NCBI GenBank assembly: GCA_004212155.1
Contig: RXIG01000013.1
Span: forward strand, 1 to 54,671
Length of the DNA stretch: 54,671 bases
Direction of reading: 5' to 3'
Source: an archaeon
Lineage (GTDB): Archaea > Methanobacteriota_B > Thermococci > Methanofastidiosales > NM3
Shown here piece by piece: positions 35,011-42,807 of this stretch (positions are counted from its first letter, which is position 1; every line of letters begins with the position of its first letter). The notes beneath the pieces are model-generated. The model made no database searches, was not told the origin of the DNA, and saw only the letters and a list, made by a program, of their open reading frames with translations. The position numbers and the translations under genes are program-made.

Positions 35011-35958
35011 ATGAAGCATCTTACCATTGGCATCTTTGGAGAACAGGAACACGCACTGCTCAAGAAACTTGGCAACAAGGGCACGCTCAACGACCTTGAG
35101 TTCCGCAACGCCTCGGGCAACGACCATGTGTTCACGTTTTGTTCCCCGCGTTCGGAGAAGGTGACGTCGCTTCTCCAGGCCATCGGCGCCATCGACGTTC
35201 CTGTCGTCGTGTTCGAGGAACCAACACCTCAGCTTGGGGAGGCCGTGCTTGCGCTGGATGCGGCAGGATTTGATCATGGTGTGATATGCGTCTCCCCCTC
35301 GTTTGACAAAAAGCTCATGGACCGCATCGTTGGTCCCACATCGCTTTCCGATTACACGGTGCTTCCCCTCGACCCCGATGCGGTGATGGCGCATTTCCTC
35401 GATGACCAGCAGTATGCCTTACTGCTCCCCGATGATGGGCCTGTCAAGGTGCCTATTGACAATTACTTCCAGGTAAAAAGCGTCGGTACCGTTGCGCTGG
35501 GCACCGTCAAACAAGGCGAACTCGGCGTCTATACCAAGCTGCAGCTCTATCCCGACGGCTCCGAGGTACTGATCAAATCGATACAGTCACAGGACAAGAA
35601 CGTGAAGACGGCCACAACGCTTCAGCGTGTCGGTGTCTCGCTCAAAGGGGTCAAACCGGACGACCTCAAGCGCGGCAACATCATCGCAGAGAAGGGAAGC
35701 CTCACGGTGGCCGACACGATAGCTGTCGACATCTCGTACAACTCGTTCTCGACGCCCCCTAAGGAGGGCGACTCGCTCTTTGTTTCAATCGGCCTTCAGG
35801 CTCCTGTGGGAAGGGTCGAGGCCCTCGATGAGTCAATGATCAGATTCTCCCTTGAACGCCCTGTTGCATTCAGTCCGCATGACCGCGCCATCGTGGCCCG
35901 CACCACGCAAACGCCTCCGCGCATCGTGGGCGGCGGCACCGTCCTTCCGGCCGGATAG
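35011..35958 (+). CDS. SelB-like pseudo-elongation factor (aSelBL type)
   Basis: 315 residues, arranged as EF-Tu-like domains 1, 2 and 3. Domain 1 (about 1-140) begins MKHLTIGIFGEQEHALLKKL where a GTPase would have the P-loop GHVDHGKTT; the P-loop, the DxxG and NKxD motifs are all missing. Domain 2 (about 148-230) keeps the beta-barrel pattern VPIDNYFQVKSVGTVALGTV and GVSLKGVKPDDLKRGNIIA, which is close to SelB/EF-Tu/IF2. This fits the archaeal SelB-like family described as having lost GTPase motifs. A role in translation is likely but not shown. The start at 35011 fits the TATA box. Confidence 0.82.
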   Translation: MKHLTIGIFGEQEHALLKKLGNKGTLNDLEFRNASGNDHVFTFCSPRSEKVTSLLQAIGAIDVPVVVFEEPTPQLGEAVLALDAAGFDHGVICVSPSFDKKLMDRIVGPTSLSDYTVLPLDPDAVMAHFLDDQQYALLLPDDGPVKVPIDNYFQVKSVGTVALGTVKQGELGVYTKLQLYPDGSEVLIKSIQSQDKNVKTATTLQRVGVSLKGVKPDDLKRGNIIAEKGSLTVADTIAVDISYNSFSTPPKEGDSLFVSIGLQAPVGRVEALDESMIRFSLERPVAFSPHDRAIVARTTQTPPRIVGGGTVLPAG

Positions 35959-35992
35959 CGGCGACGGCATCGCATGCAGTAGTGTGAGAAAA

Positions 35993-36070
35993 TGGTCCCG
36001 ACGGCCGGATTTGAACCGGCGATACGTGGATCTACAGTCCACTGCCCTAGCCAGACTAGACCACGTCGGG
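35993..36070 (-). tRNA. tRNA-Tyr (GUA), CCA encoded
   Basis: On the minus strand: acceptor CCCGACG / CGTCGGG, anticodon arm GTGGA-CTGTAGA-TCCAC with anticodon GTA, T arm GCCGG-TTCAAAT-CCGGC, discriminator A, then CCA at 35995-35993. The C1-G72 end pair is the archaeal tRNA-Tyr identity element. A promoter (CCGAAACC then TTTAAAAATA) lies at about 36093-36108. Confidence 0.94.
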
Positions 36071-36158
36071 ATGAATTTTGATAGGTAAAGTTGTATTTTT
36101 AAAGGTTTCGGTTTTGCGTTGTTTGGGTAATATTGGGGGATTCAGGCGCCATAGACCG

Positions 36159-36914
36159 TCAGTATGGCACTCCCTGCTCCCACAGGTAGTGGAAGTTGCG
36201 TCTGCACCAGAAGACGAACTCCTCATCGATGCCGACGATGTAGTTGGTGAAGTCGAACGTGCCGTCCTTGTCAAGAAACGATATCTGCGCCTCATGCGCA
36301 TCGATGATGCGCCCATGCATGTACATCTGGCCGCTATCGACCAACCGTATCTGTATGTTGTGGTCGATCTGTTCCTCGATATAGCTGCGCGAGTCGTCCG
36401 ATGCGAGGCTTTGTTTCGCGTAGATGAACTTCACGGGTATCTCGTTGATCTTGTCCTTGATGAGCGAGAGGTCTATCTTGATGACGTTGGGCGTGATCGC
36501 ACGGTACTGGTGCTTGCATGCGAGCAGTGCGTCACGCTCGGCGGCGAGGTAGTCGGTGGGGATCATGCGCTTGAACGAAACGTGTTCCCATATCCCGAAG
36601 TCCTTGAGTATCATCGGGGGGATTCGGTGTATCTGGTGATGGGCGACGAAGTCCTCGAGCACCCAGTTGTCAAAGGATGGCAGTGACGATATCCTCGTGA
36701 TGAGGAAGTATCCCTTTTCCGTAAGCACGTAGCCAGTGCCGATCTTAGATACGACGCCCATCTTGAGCAGATTGTTGAGCTCTGCCGAGGTCGTCTGCCA
36801 CGACAGGTCCGTCTTCGAGGCGATGTCCTTGCTCCTTTGCGGAGCGTCAATCGACATCGATTTCAGGATTTTTATCCTGTTCTTGCTCGAAACTAGGTAA
36901 CCGTAAAGCTTCAT
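36159..36914 (-). CDS. Winged-helix transcription regulator, FilR1/DUF1724 family
   Basis: 251 residues. An ArsR-like winged helix (about 1-75: NRIKILKSMSIDAPQRSKDI, then LSWQTTSAELNNLLKMGVVS) is followed by the FilR1 domain typical of methanogen regulators (FVAHHQIHRIPPMILKDFG and the end FWCRRNFHYLWEQG). The C-terminal domain probably senses a small molecule or another protein. It is read divergently from the Nudix gene out of a shared 60-base promoter region, so it may control that gene and itself. Confidence 0.82.
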   Translation of the reverse strand: MKLYGYLVSSKNRIKILKSMSIDAPQRSKDIASKTDLSWQTTSAELNNLLKMGVVSKIGTGYVLTEKGYFLITRISSLPSFDNWVLEDFVAHHQIHRIPPMILKDFGIWEHVSFKRMIPTDYLAAERDALLACKHQYRAITPNVIKIDLSLIKDKINEIPVKFIYAKQSLASDDSRSYIEEQIDHNIQIRLVDSGQMYMHGRIIDAHEAQISFLDKDGTFDFTNYIVGIDEEFVFWCRRNFHYLWEQGVPY

Positions 36915-36924
36915 ATTCTTACCG

Positions 36925-36953
36925 TGTATTTAAAAAAGAACCAACCATATAAG
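36925..36953. promoter_or_regulatory. Divergent promoter region of the FilR1-type regulator and the Nudix gene
   Basis: Two AT-rich cores, TATTTAAAA (36927-36935) and CATATAAG (36946-36953), can act as TATA boxes in both directions. CATATAAG puts plus-strand transcription start at the ATG 36975. The overlap leaves the regulator well placed to repress both genes. Confidence 0.4.
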
Positions 36954-36974
36954 AATTGTGGTCGAATGAAGGAG

Positions 36975-37376
36975 ATGCGCCCAGTCGTAACATCGTTCCT
37001 TGCCAATGGCGGGGCATACCTTATTCTCAAGCGCTCTGACAAGGTCTCATCATACCGCGGCAAGTGGGCCGCGGTGTCGGGCTCGATCGAAGAGGGGGAG
37101 TCAGTCCTCGATGCCGCATACAGGGAGATACGTGAGGAGACAGGATTAGGTCCCGACCACCTTGACTACCGTGTTCAGGCGCCGGAAATACGGATTCCAT
37201 ACGGCAACATCACGTGGTGCGTCCATCCCGTGCTCTACGATTGCGATACGAGGGAGGTGCGGCTGGACTGGGAGCACACCGCGTATCGGTGGGTCACGCG
37301 TAGTGGGATCTCATCGTATGATACCGTCCCTGCGCTCGTAGAGGCGCTTGACATGGTCCTTGAACTCTCGGATTAA
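36975..37376 (+). CDS. Nudix hydrolase
   Basis: 133 residues. The full Nudix box is visible: GSIEEGESVLDAAYREIREE followed by TG, matching Gx5Ex7REUxEExGU. It hydrolyses a nucleoside diphosphate linked to another group; the substrate cannot be read from sequence. YLILKRSDKVSSYRGKWAAV precedes the box, as in MutT-like members. The start at 36975 fits a leaderless message from the TATA box at 36946; ATG 36966 and an upstream frame are alternatives. Confidence 0.88.
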   Translation: MRPVVTSFLANGGAYLILKRSDKVSSYRGKWAAVSGSIEEGESVLDAAYREIREETGLGPDHLDYRVQAPEIRIPYGNITWCVHPVLYDCDTREVRLDWEHTAYRWVTRSGISSYDTVPALVEALDMVLELSD

Positions 37377-37738
37377 AGCCATCATATGTGCACAGACCCC
37401 CCACATATACCCGTACATTTTTCAGAGAGGAACAACAGATGTATACATGGGAACTGTCACGTACGGACAGGCGGTGGCGAACGCATCAATTTGCCTTCTC
37501 ACAGAAAGGCTTTTAAGAACATTGGTGCATCATGCTCAGCCTACGTCCCTATGGCGTTGCATCCGCCGGACCGCTGCCACTTCGCGACGAGGCCCACATG
37601 AAAAAAGACCGCCAGATATACGCAGGGCAAGGGCATTCATCTCGACGGTGATGCAGCCTGATGCGTTCGTGGCCAAAAGGTGCCTTCCAGTGACGTTGCC
37701 CTAAGCACAGTGCACTGGAAGCAGGCAGAGGTGAAAAA
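37377..37738 (+). promoter_or_regulatory. Intergenic region with promoter, long leader and hairpin before the gene at 37739
   Basis: No credible gene. A promoter (ACAGAAAGG then TATA CTTTTAAG at 37510-37517) would start a transcript near 37540, leaving a leader of about 200 bases. Just before the ribosome site the leader holds a strong hairpin: TTCCAGTG (37685-37692) pairs perfectly with CACTGGAA (37713-37720), extended by TGCC/GGCA with a small bulge. GAGGTGA then precedes the ATG. A translation or attenuation control is possible. Confidence 0.45.
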
Positions 37739-38275
37739 ATGAAGGTTATGGACACGATGAAGGATGGAGTCACCAACATATGGTACTCCACGCGAAGTAA
37801 TCTGCCCCTTTCGCGAAGGAAATCCCCCATGGGAAGCATCCTCGTCTCTTCTACACAGTACAGTACCCCCCGTGACAAGTTCTACAAGGGGAGCATTGAA
37901 CGTATGGAGAGCAGGGATCCCAGGATCTCCGAGGAGATGGATGCCATGGTCAAGGAACTCAAGAGTGCCATCACGGTAGACCGGGCCATCTTCGACAAGG
38001 CTGGAACGAAGTATGTGCTCGACACCAGGATGCACTCGAAAAACTTCAGGTACAAGGTCTCCAAGAAGTGGGAGGTAAAGGGCAAGAAGCGAAAACCAGT
38101 GAGCATGTCGATCAAGGCAGTGGGCATGTACACGGAGACGTTCGAAGATGATTGGGACATATCCAACCTGCGCACCTTCGACCTCAAGGAACTTCGCAAG
38201 CTTGGATTGCCTACAAGTACCATCGTGCAGATATATGCGCTCCACCTCCTCACTGAGGACTACATGCGACAGTGA
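37739..38275 (+). CDS. Protein of unknown function
   Basis: 178 residues, soluble, rich in Lys and Arg (pI clearly basic). No signal peptide or membrane helix. The central part has SRDPRISEEMDAMVKELKSA, probably helical, then a strand-rich basic part (KWEVKGKKRKPVSMSIKAVG) and a short acidic segment before a helical C-terminus (STIVQIYALHLLTEDYMRQ). I recognise no domain. A single gene with its own promoter and long leader; GAGGTGAAAAA precedes the ATG. Real coding is supported by the ribosome site and balanced codon use. Confidence 0.75.
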   Translation: MKVMDTMKDGVTNIWYSTRSNLPLSRRKSPMGSILVSSTQYSTPRDKFYKGSIERMESRDPRISEEMDAMVKELKSAITVDRAIFDKAGTKYVLDTRMHSKNFRYKVSKKWEVKGKKRKPVSMSIKAVGMYTETFEDDWDISNLRTFDLKELRKLGLPTSTIVQIYALHLLTEDYMRQ

Positions 38276-38426
38276 TGTCGCATTCTTCTTTTATTGTTTT
38301 CTTCCTTTTTGTACCTATCGGGGTCGCGCTCGCGACACCCCCTGGTAGATGCCATCCCTTGACAAGCATTGTCGCCATTACTTGTAGAATTGGGGTGCTG
38401 CATCATCGATTTTTTTCATTGCGTGT

Positions 38427-38518
38427 ACGTGGGACCACCACACGCCCTGGGACACGTGTTTAGCGGGTGTCCCGCAGACAGCCTGGGACGAATTCATTGT
38501 CTGTGGTGAACGTCTTTT
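38427..38518 (+). ncRNA. Candidate branched RNA structure ending in a T-run
   Basis: Three helices can form together: an outer one (ACGT...ACCAC at 38427-38438 with GTGGT...ACGT at 38503-38513), GGGACAC (38449-38455) with GTGTCCC (38467-38473), and CAGACA (38475-38480) with TGTCTG (38498-38503); the last shares one base with the outer helix. TTTTT follows at 38515. No clear promoter precedes it, so it may be the 3' end of the upstream transcript. No RNA family is recognised. Confidence 0.35.
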
Positions 38519-38572
38519 TCATGCATTCGCCTGAGCTCACCACCCAGGAGTGTTTTATCTACGAGCCTGCAT

Positions 38573-38590
38573 TACCGAAACATTTAAATA
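38573..38590 (+). promoter_or_regulatory. Hdr operon promoter P1
   Basis: BRE-like ACCGAAAC followed by TATA ATTTAAATA (38582-38590). The expected start is near 38612, giving a leader of about 360 bases to hdrA. Confidence 0.6.
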
Positions 38591-38628
38591 GTTGAACAAT
38601 CTTTCAAATATTAGTAATGGGAGTCAGT

Positions 38629-38692
38629 ATACTATTCTTAAAATATAAGATTCATGAAACAGAATCCAAAGGTGTGAAGCGGTGAATAGTAT
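38629..38692 (+). promoter_or_regulatory. Nested inverted repeats between P1 and P2
   Basis: ATACTATTC (38629-38637) pairs with GAATAGTAT (38684-38692), and inside it GATTC (38649-38653) pairs with GAATC (38662-38666). It lies at the start of any P1 transcript and may be a leader fold or a small RNA. Confidence 0.4.
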
Positions 38693-38734
38693 CTATTGCG
38701 ATGTACCGCGTAACGTTGCAAGATGCCGCGAAAA

Positions 38735-38808
38735 CTTTTTAAATCATGAACGAAAGTACGCTTTAATCGTTTGATTTCTTGTTCAATAGAAAAGAAATTG
38801 TTTGATTT
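38735..38808 (+). promoter_or_regulatory. Hdr operon promoter P2 with downstream direct repeats
   Basis: TATA box CTTTTTAAAT (38735-38744), identical to the ribosomal operon box, gives a start near 38768. Two copies of GTTTGATTT begin at 38769 and 38800, 31 bases apart (three helix turns), just downstream of the start. The arrangement suits a repressor or activator site. Confidence 0.5.
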
Positions 38809-38826
38809 TTCTGGGAGGGAGAAACA

Positions 38827-38958
38827 GTGGAAAACACATTTTGTACCAAAGAAAACAAAATATATGACATTCTTAAGGATAACTCCGTTTTCTCCCTAAT
38901 AAAAAACCTCGCAAGAATAGACGTTGGACGTGAGATTACTACACATTACCGACTCTAG
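38827..38958 (+). CDS. Possible 43-residue leader protein before hdrA
   Basis: GGGAGGGAG lies directly upstream of a GTG at 38827. The frame runs 43 codons to TAG and ends 15 bases before hdrA. The product would be VENTFCTKENKIYDILKDN and on to a basic end (REITTHYRL), with one Cys and no domain I know. The ribosome site is the best argument that it is translated; it may act as an upstream ORF controlling the operon. Confidence 0.4.
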   Translation: MENTFCTKENKIYDILKDNSVFSLIKNLARIDVGREITTHYRL

Positions 38959-38973
38959 TACGAAGGTGAAAAA

Positions 38974-41900
38974 ATGACGGAACACAATGTATCGACATAC
39001 CGTCTTGGATGGAGTGAAAAGATGACTGAAAGCAGTGTACTGGTCATAGGTGCCGGTATCACCGGCATTCAGGCAGCACTGGATCTGGCAGACAAGGGGT
39101 ATTCCGTATATCTTGTCGAGAAATCTCCTTCGATCGGCGGGGCAATGGCCAAGCTTGACAAAACGTTCCCTACGAACGACTGTTCAATGTGCACCCTTGC
39201 TCCCAAAATGGTCGAAACATCGAGACACCCTAATATACATTTATATACATACTCCGAGGTCGTTGGACTTGAGGGTGAGAAAGGGGACTTCACGGCATTG
39301 ATCAAGAAAAAACCCCGATATGTCATTGAAGAGAAATGCACAGGCTGTGGCGACTGTATCGCCAAATGTCCCATTGGAAAGAAGGGCGTGGACAGCGAAT
39401 TCGACCACGGCATGGGAAAGCGTGCAGCCATCTACATTCCATTTGAGCAGGCCTCTCCACTCGTTGCGACCATAGACGAGGAGAGCTGCCTGAAGTTCAA
39501 GACAGGTAAGTGTGGCATATGCCAGAAGGCGTGCCTCGCCGATGCGATCGACTTCGAGCAAGAGGAGGAGATCGAGGAGGTAACGGTGGGCGCTGTCATC
39601 GTTGCCACTGGCTACGATGTGCTCGAACCTACGATGAGGACCGAGTACGGATATGGTAAGTACAAGAACGTGATGACAGCCATTCAGTTCGAGAGGCTGA
39701 TGTCCGCATCAGGCCCTACGATGGGCCATATCAAGCGACCGTCCGATGGCGAGGAGCCACAAAAGATCGGATGGATACAGTGCGTCGGCTCCCGCAGCGA
39801 CAGGTTGGGAAACCCGTACTGTTCACGCGTGTGTTGCATGTACGCCACCAAGGAGGCGCTTGTCACCAAGGAGCACTCGCCACACATCGAACCATACATA
39901 TTTTACATGGACCTTCGTGCTTACGGCAAGGAGTTCGAGGAGTACTACAATCGCGCCGGCGAAACGGGCGTGCACTACATACGAGCACGACCCGCCGAGG
40001 TCTGGGAGGAGGACAACGGCGACATCACCATCAGGTACGAGGACACGTACACGGGAGAGATCAAGGAAGAGACGGTCAACATGCTCGTGCTCTCGTCTGC
40101 CATCGTCCCGGCTCAGTCGAACAAGGAGCTTGCAGAGGCGCTAGGCGTCAATCTTGACGGGAACGGATTCTTCTGCGAGCGCGAGGTCGTGACAGGCCCG
40201 ATGGAGTCCTCACGCCCCGGCGTGTTCCTCGCTGGCTGTTCGCAGTCGCCCAAGGACATCCCCGACTCGGTCGCACAGGCATCTGCCGCGGCGGCGAAGG
40301 TCATGGACATCCTTCCCAAGCCGGAGCGCATTGAAAAGGAAGAGATCGAGGAGACCGAGGTCCCCTCCGACGCTCCGCCACGCATTGGCGTCTTCCTCTG
40401 CAAGTGCGGTAAGAACATCGCGGGATACATGGACATGGACGACTTGATCGAATATGTCAAGACACTCCCCAACGTCGAGCACGCAGATACTCTCATGTTC
40501 GCATGTTCACAGGATGCGCAGGGAAAGATCAAACAGGCCATTGCCGACAGCGACCTCAACAGGGTCGTCGTGGCGGCATGCACACCGCGTACCCATGAGG
40601 GCCTCTTCCAGGACACCATCAGGGAGGTCGGTCTCAACAAGTACCTCTTCGAGATGGCAAACATCAGGAACCAGTGCTCATGGGTCCATTCCAACGATTC
40701 CAAGACGGCGACCGAGAAGGCAAAGGAGCTCGTGCGCATGTCGGTAGCCAAGTCACGCCTGCTCGAGGCGCTCTCGCAGGGCGAGATCGATGTCGAAGGT
40801 TCGGCTGTCGTCATCGGCGGCGGCATCTCCGGCATGAACGCAGCGCTGGCGCTCGCCGAGGCGGGCATCAAGGTATCGATCATCGAGAAGAGCGACAAGC
40901 TCGGCGGCATGCTCAACAATCTCACGACGCTCTACCCGAGCGACGTCAAGGCACAGGATGTCGTCGACGAGATGGCCAAGATGGTCAATGAGAACGAGAA
41001 TGTCACCGTCTACTACAACACATACCCCGAGGACATCGAGGGATACATCGGTAACTTCAATGTCAAGCTCAAGGACCACGAGGACACCTTGCATGCCGGT
41101 ACGCTCATCATCGCCACTGGCACCGAGCCCATCGATGCGACGGGTCTTTACAACTACGAGAACAGCGACAAGATCATCACACAGGTCGAGCTCGAGGAGA
41201 TGCTCAAGAACGGCACCTTCCCCAAGGACGTAAAGGAAATCGCAATGATATCCTGTGTCGGGTCACGTGAGGACACGGGCCGTACCTACTGCTGCCGTGT
41301 TGGATGTGGCACGATGCTGCGCAACTCCAAGGCGATCAAGAAGCTCTCTCCAGACACGGAGGTCTTCGTCCTGTTCAGGGACATGCGCTCGTTTGGCAAG
41401 AACGAGGAGGAGTACTACGTCGACGTTCAGGAGAACTACGGCGTGAAGTTCCTCAGATACGAAAAGGACCAGAAACCACAGGTCGACGTCGAGGGCGACA
41501 AGCTCGTGCTCACAGTGCACGACATGCTCCTTGGCGAGGATCTTGAGCTCGAACCCGACATGATCGTGCTCACGACGCCCACCGAGGGCAAGAACGCCGA
41601 GCTCGCCCAGATGCTCAAGGTGCCTGTTTCCGGCTCTGGCGGTTTCTTCATGGAGGCACACGCCAAGATACGACCGCTCGACTTCGCGACCGACGGCATC
41701 TATGTCTGCGGATGCGCACACGCGCCCAAGGGTGTGGCCGATGCGCTCGCACAGGCCATCGGCGCGGCATCACGCGCGGCCGTTCCCATCTTCGAGGAGC
41801 GCGTCAAGGGCGAGGCCATCGTAAGCAGCGTCGACCCGGACAAGTGCATCGGTTGCGGCATATGCGCAAGCCTGTGCCCGTATGGTGCCATCGAGGTCGT

Positions 41901-42054
41901 CGAAGGAAAGGCCGAGTCGAACAAAGCATTGTGCAAGGGCTGTGGCACATGTGCATCAGCATGCCCGCAGTTCGCCATCAAGATGCCGCATTACACCGAT
42001 GTCCAGATCGTTGAACAGATCAGGGCTGCCTGCAACAAGGCGGGGGGTGCGTAA
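38974..42054 (+). CDS. Double-module HdrA (heterodisulfide reductase subunit A-like)
   Basis: 1026 residues, against about 650 for usual HdrA. Module 1: Rossmann FAD site VLVIGAGITG (22-31), the HdrA motif NDCSMCT (68-74), an inserted ferredoxin part with CTGCGDCIAKCP (122-133) and a second Cys set (CLKFKTGKCGICQKAC, 172-187). Next comes the HdrA N-terminal-type domain (from about 472, PRIGVFLCKCGKNIAGYMD), then module 2 with VVIGGGISG near 612-620, which lacks the CxxC and inserted ferredoxin. The end (about 957-999) has two [4Fe-4S] motifs, CIGCGICASLCP and CKGCGTCASACP. HdrA is the FAD subunit that splits or joins electron flows; two modules in one chain could copy its dimer. GGTGA precedes the ATG. 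Confidence 0.9.
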   Translation: MTEHNVSTYRLGWSEKMTESSVLVIGAGITGIQAALDLADKGYSVYLVEKSPSIGGAMAKLDKTFPTNDCSMCTLAPKMVETSRHPNIHLYTYSEVVGLEGEKGDFTALIKKKPRYVIEEKCTGCGDCIAKCPIGKKGVDSEFDHGMGKRAAIYIPFEQASPLVATIDEESCLKFKTGKCGICQKACLADAIDFEQEEEIEEVTVGAVIVATGYDVLEPTMRTEYGYGKYKNVMTAIQFERLMSASGPTMGHIKRPSDGEEPQKIGWIQCVGSRSDRLGNPYCSRVCCMYATKEALVTKEHSPHIEPYIFYMDLRAYGKEFEEYYNRAGETGVHYIRARPAEVWEEDNGDITIRYEDTYTGEIKEETVNMLVLSSAIVPAQSNKELAEALGVNLDGNGFFCEREVVTGPMESSRPGVFLAGCSQSPKDIPDSVAQASAAAAKVMDILPKPERIEKEEIEETEVPSDAPPRIGVFLCKCGKNIAGYMDMDDLIEYVKTLPNVEHADTLMFACSQDAQGKIKQAIADSDLNRVVVAACTPRTHEGLFQDTIREVGLNKYLFEMANIRNQCSWVHSNDSKTATEKAKELVRMSVAKSRLLEALSQGEIDVEGSAVVIGGGISGMNAALALAEAGIKVSIIEKSDKLGGMLNNLTTLYPSDVKAQDVVDEMAKMVNENENVTVYYNTYPEDIEGYIGNFNVKLKDHEDTLHAGTLIIATGTEPIDATGLYNYENSDKIITQVELEEMLKNGTFPKDVKEIAMISCVGSREDTGRTYCCRVGCGTMLRNSKAIKKLSPDTEVFVLFRDMRSFGKNEEEYYVDVQENYGVKFLRYEKDQKPQVDVEGDKLVLTVHDMLLGEDLELEPDMIVLTTPTEGKNAELAQMLKVPVSGSGGFFMEAHAKIRPLDFATDGIYVCGCAHAPKGVADALAQAIGAASRAAVPIFEERVKGEAIVSSVDPDKCIGCGICASLCPYGAIEVVEGKAESNKALCKGCGTCASACPQFAIKMPHYTDVQIVEQIRAACNKAGGA

Positions 42055-42057
42055 GAT

Positions 42058-42807
42058 ATGGCTGAAGAAGAGAAGTTTGAACCAAAGATCGTAGCATTCA
42101 CGTGCAACTGGTGTTCATACGCAGGTGCCGACCTTGCCGGTACCTCCCGTATACAGTATGCCCCCAACTTCAGGGTCATACGCGTCATGTGTTCGGGCAG
42201 GGTGGAACCAACCTACATCCTCGAGGCACTGCAAAACGGTGCCGACGGCGTGTGTGTGCTTGGTTGCCATTTTGGCGACTGCCACTACATCAGCGGTAAC
42301 TACGAGGCGAAACGAAGGATGGAACTGCTCACCAAGCTGTTCCGCGACACCGGAATGGACGAGCGCAGGATCATGATCGAATGGGTCTCCGCCTCGGAGG
42401 GTGAGCGATTCGCAGAGGTCGTCAACGACTTCACGGAACAGATACGTGATCTGGGACCTTTGCCTGAAGATTACCAAGAGAAACTCTCTCTCATCAAGGG
42501 AGCACTCGAAGCAGAACGACTGAGGATCGTGCTCGGCTCGACCAAGCGCGCCTTTGCAAGCGGCGGTGTCGAGGAGGAACGCTACAACGAGGCCCTCTAT
42601 ACCATCGCAAAGGAGGAGATCGAACGGGTCTTGCTCCTCGAGGCACTAGAAAAGAACGGACCAAGCATCGTTCCCGAACTTGCTGAGTACGTCGGTGTCC
42701 CGAAGACGCGCATCTGGAGACACATCCTCGCCATGACGATGAAAAACATCATCGAGGTCGTCGGAGAGAGGGACCACTACATGGAGTACCAGAGGAGGGG
42801 TCAGTAA
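42058..42807 (+). CDS. MvhD-like iron-sulfur subunit with a C-terminal winged-helix-like extension
   Basis: 249 residues, where MvhD/FlpD has about 140. The N-terminal 140 residues are complete Mvh[27 protein letters not shown] and [20 protein letters not shown] bear the conserved cysteines of the [2Fe-2S] site that passes electrons from a donor enzyme to HdrA. The extra 100 residues start with a helical region (about 150-205) and end in [20 protein letters not shown], the shape of a winged helix. Such a domain could bind DNA or, more likely in a complex, a protein. Three bases after hdrA; its stop shares a base with the next start. Confidence 0.88.
   Translation: MAEEEKFEPKIVAFTCNWCSYAGADLAGTSRIQYAPNFRVIRVMCSGRVEPTYILEALQNGADGVCVLGCHFGDCHYISGNYEAKRRMELLTKLFRDTGMDERRIMIEWVSASEGERFAEVVNDFTEQIRDLGPLPEDYQEKLSLIKGALEAERLRIVLGSTKRAFASGGVEEERYNEALYTIAKEEIERVLLLEALEKNGPSIVPELAEYVGVPKTRIWRHILAMTMKNIIEVVGERDHYMEYQRRGQ

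Larger units (their letters stand above)
38276..38826. other. Intergenic region upstream of the Hdr operon, rich in possible RNA structure
   Basis: No protein gene recognised. From left to right it holds a GC-rich inverted repeat (GGGGTCGC / GCGACACCCC near 38320-38342), a branched fold at 38427-38513 with a T-run, promoter P1, an inverted-repeat pair, promoter P2 and two GTTTGATTT direct repeats; each is listed apart. Confidence 0.6.

Noticed and set aside
37348-37704. Open frame of 118 codons between the Nudix gene and the unknown protein
   Set aside because: It begins inside the Nudix gene in another frame, spans the promoter at 37510 and has no domain or ribosome site.
40113-40925. Long minus-strand frame inside the double HdrA gene, and similar ones in other Hdr genes
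   Set aside because: Shadow of GC-rich codon use in the real plus-strand gene; Ser/Ala/Arg-rich product without motifs.
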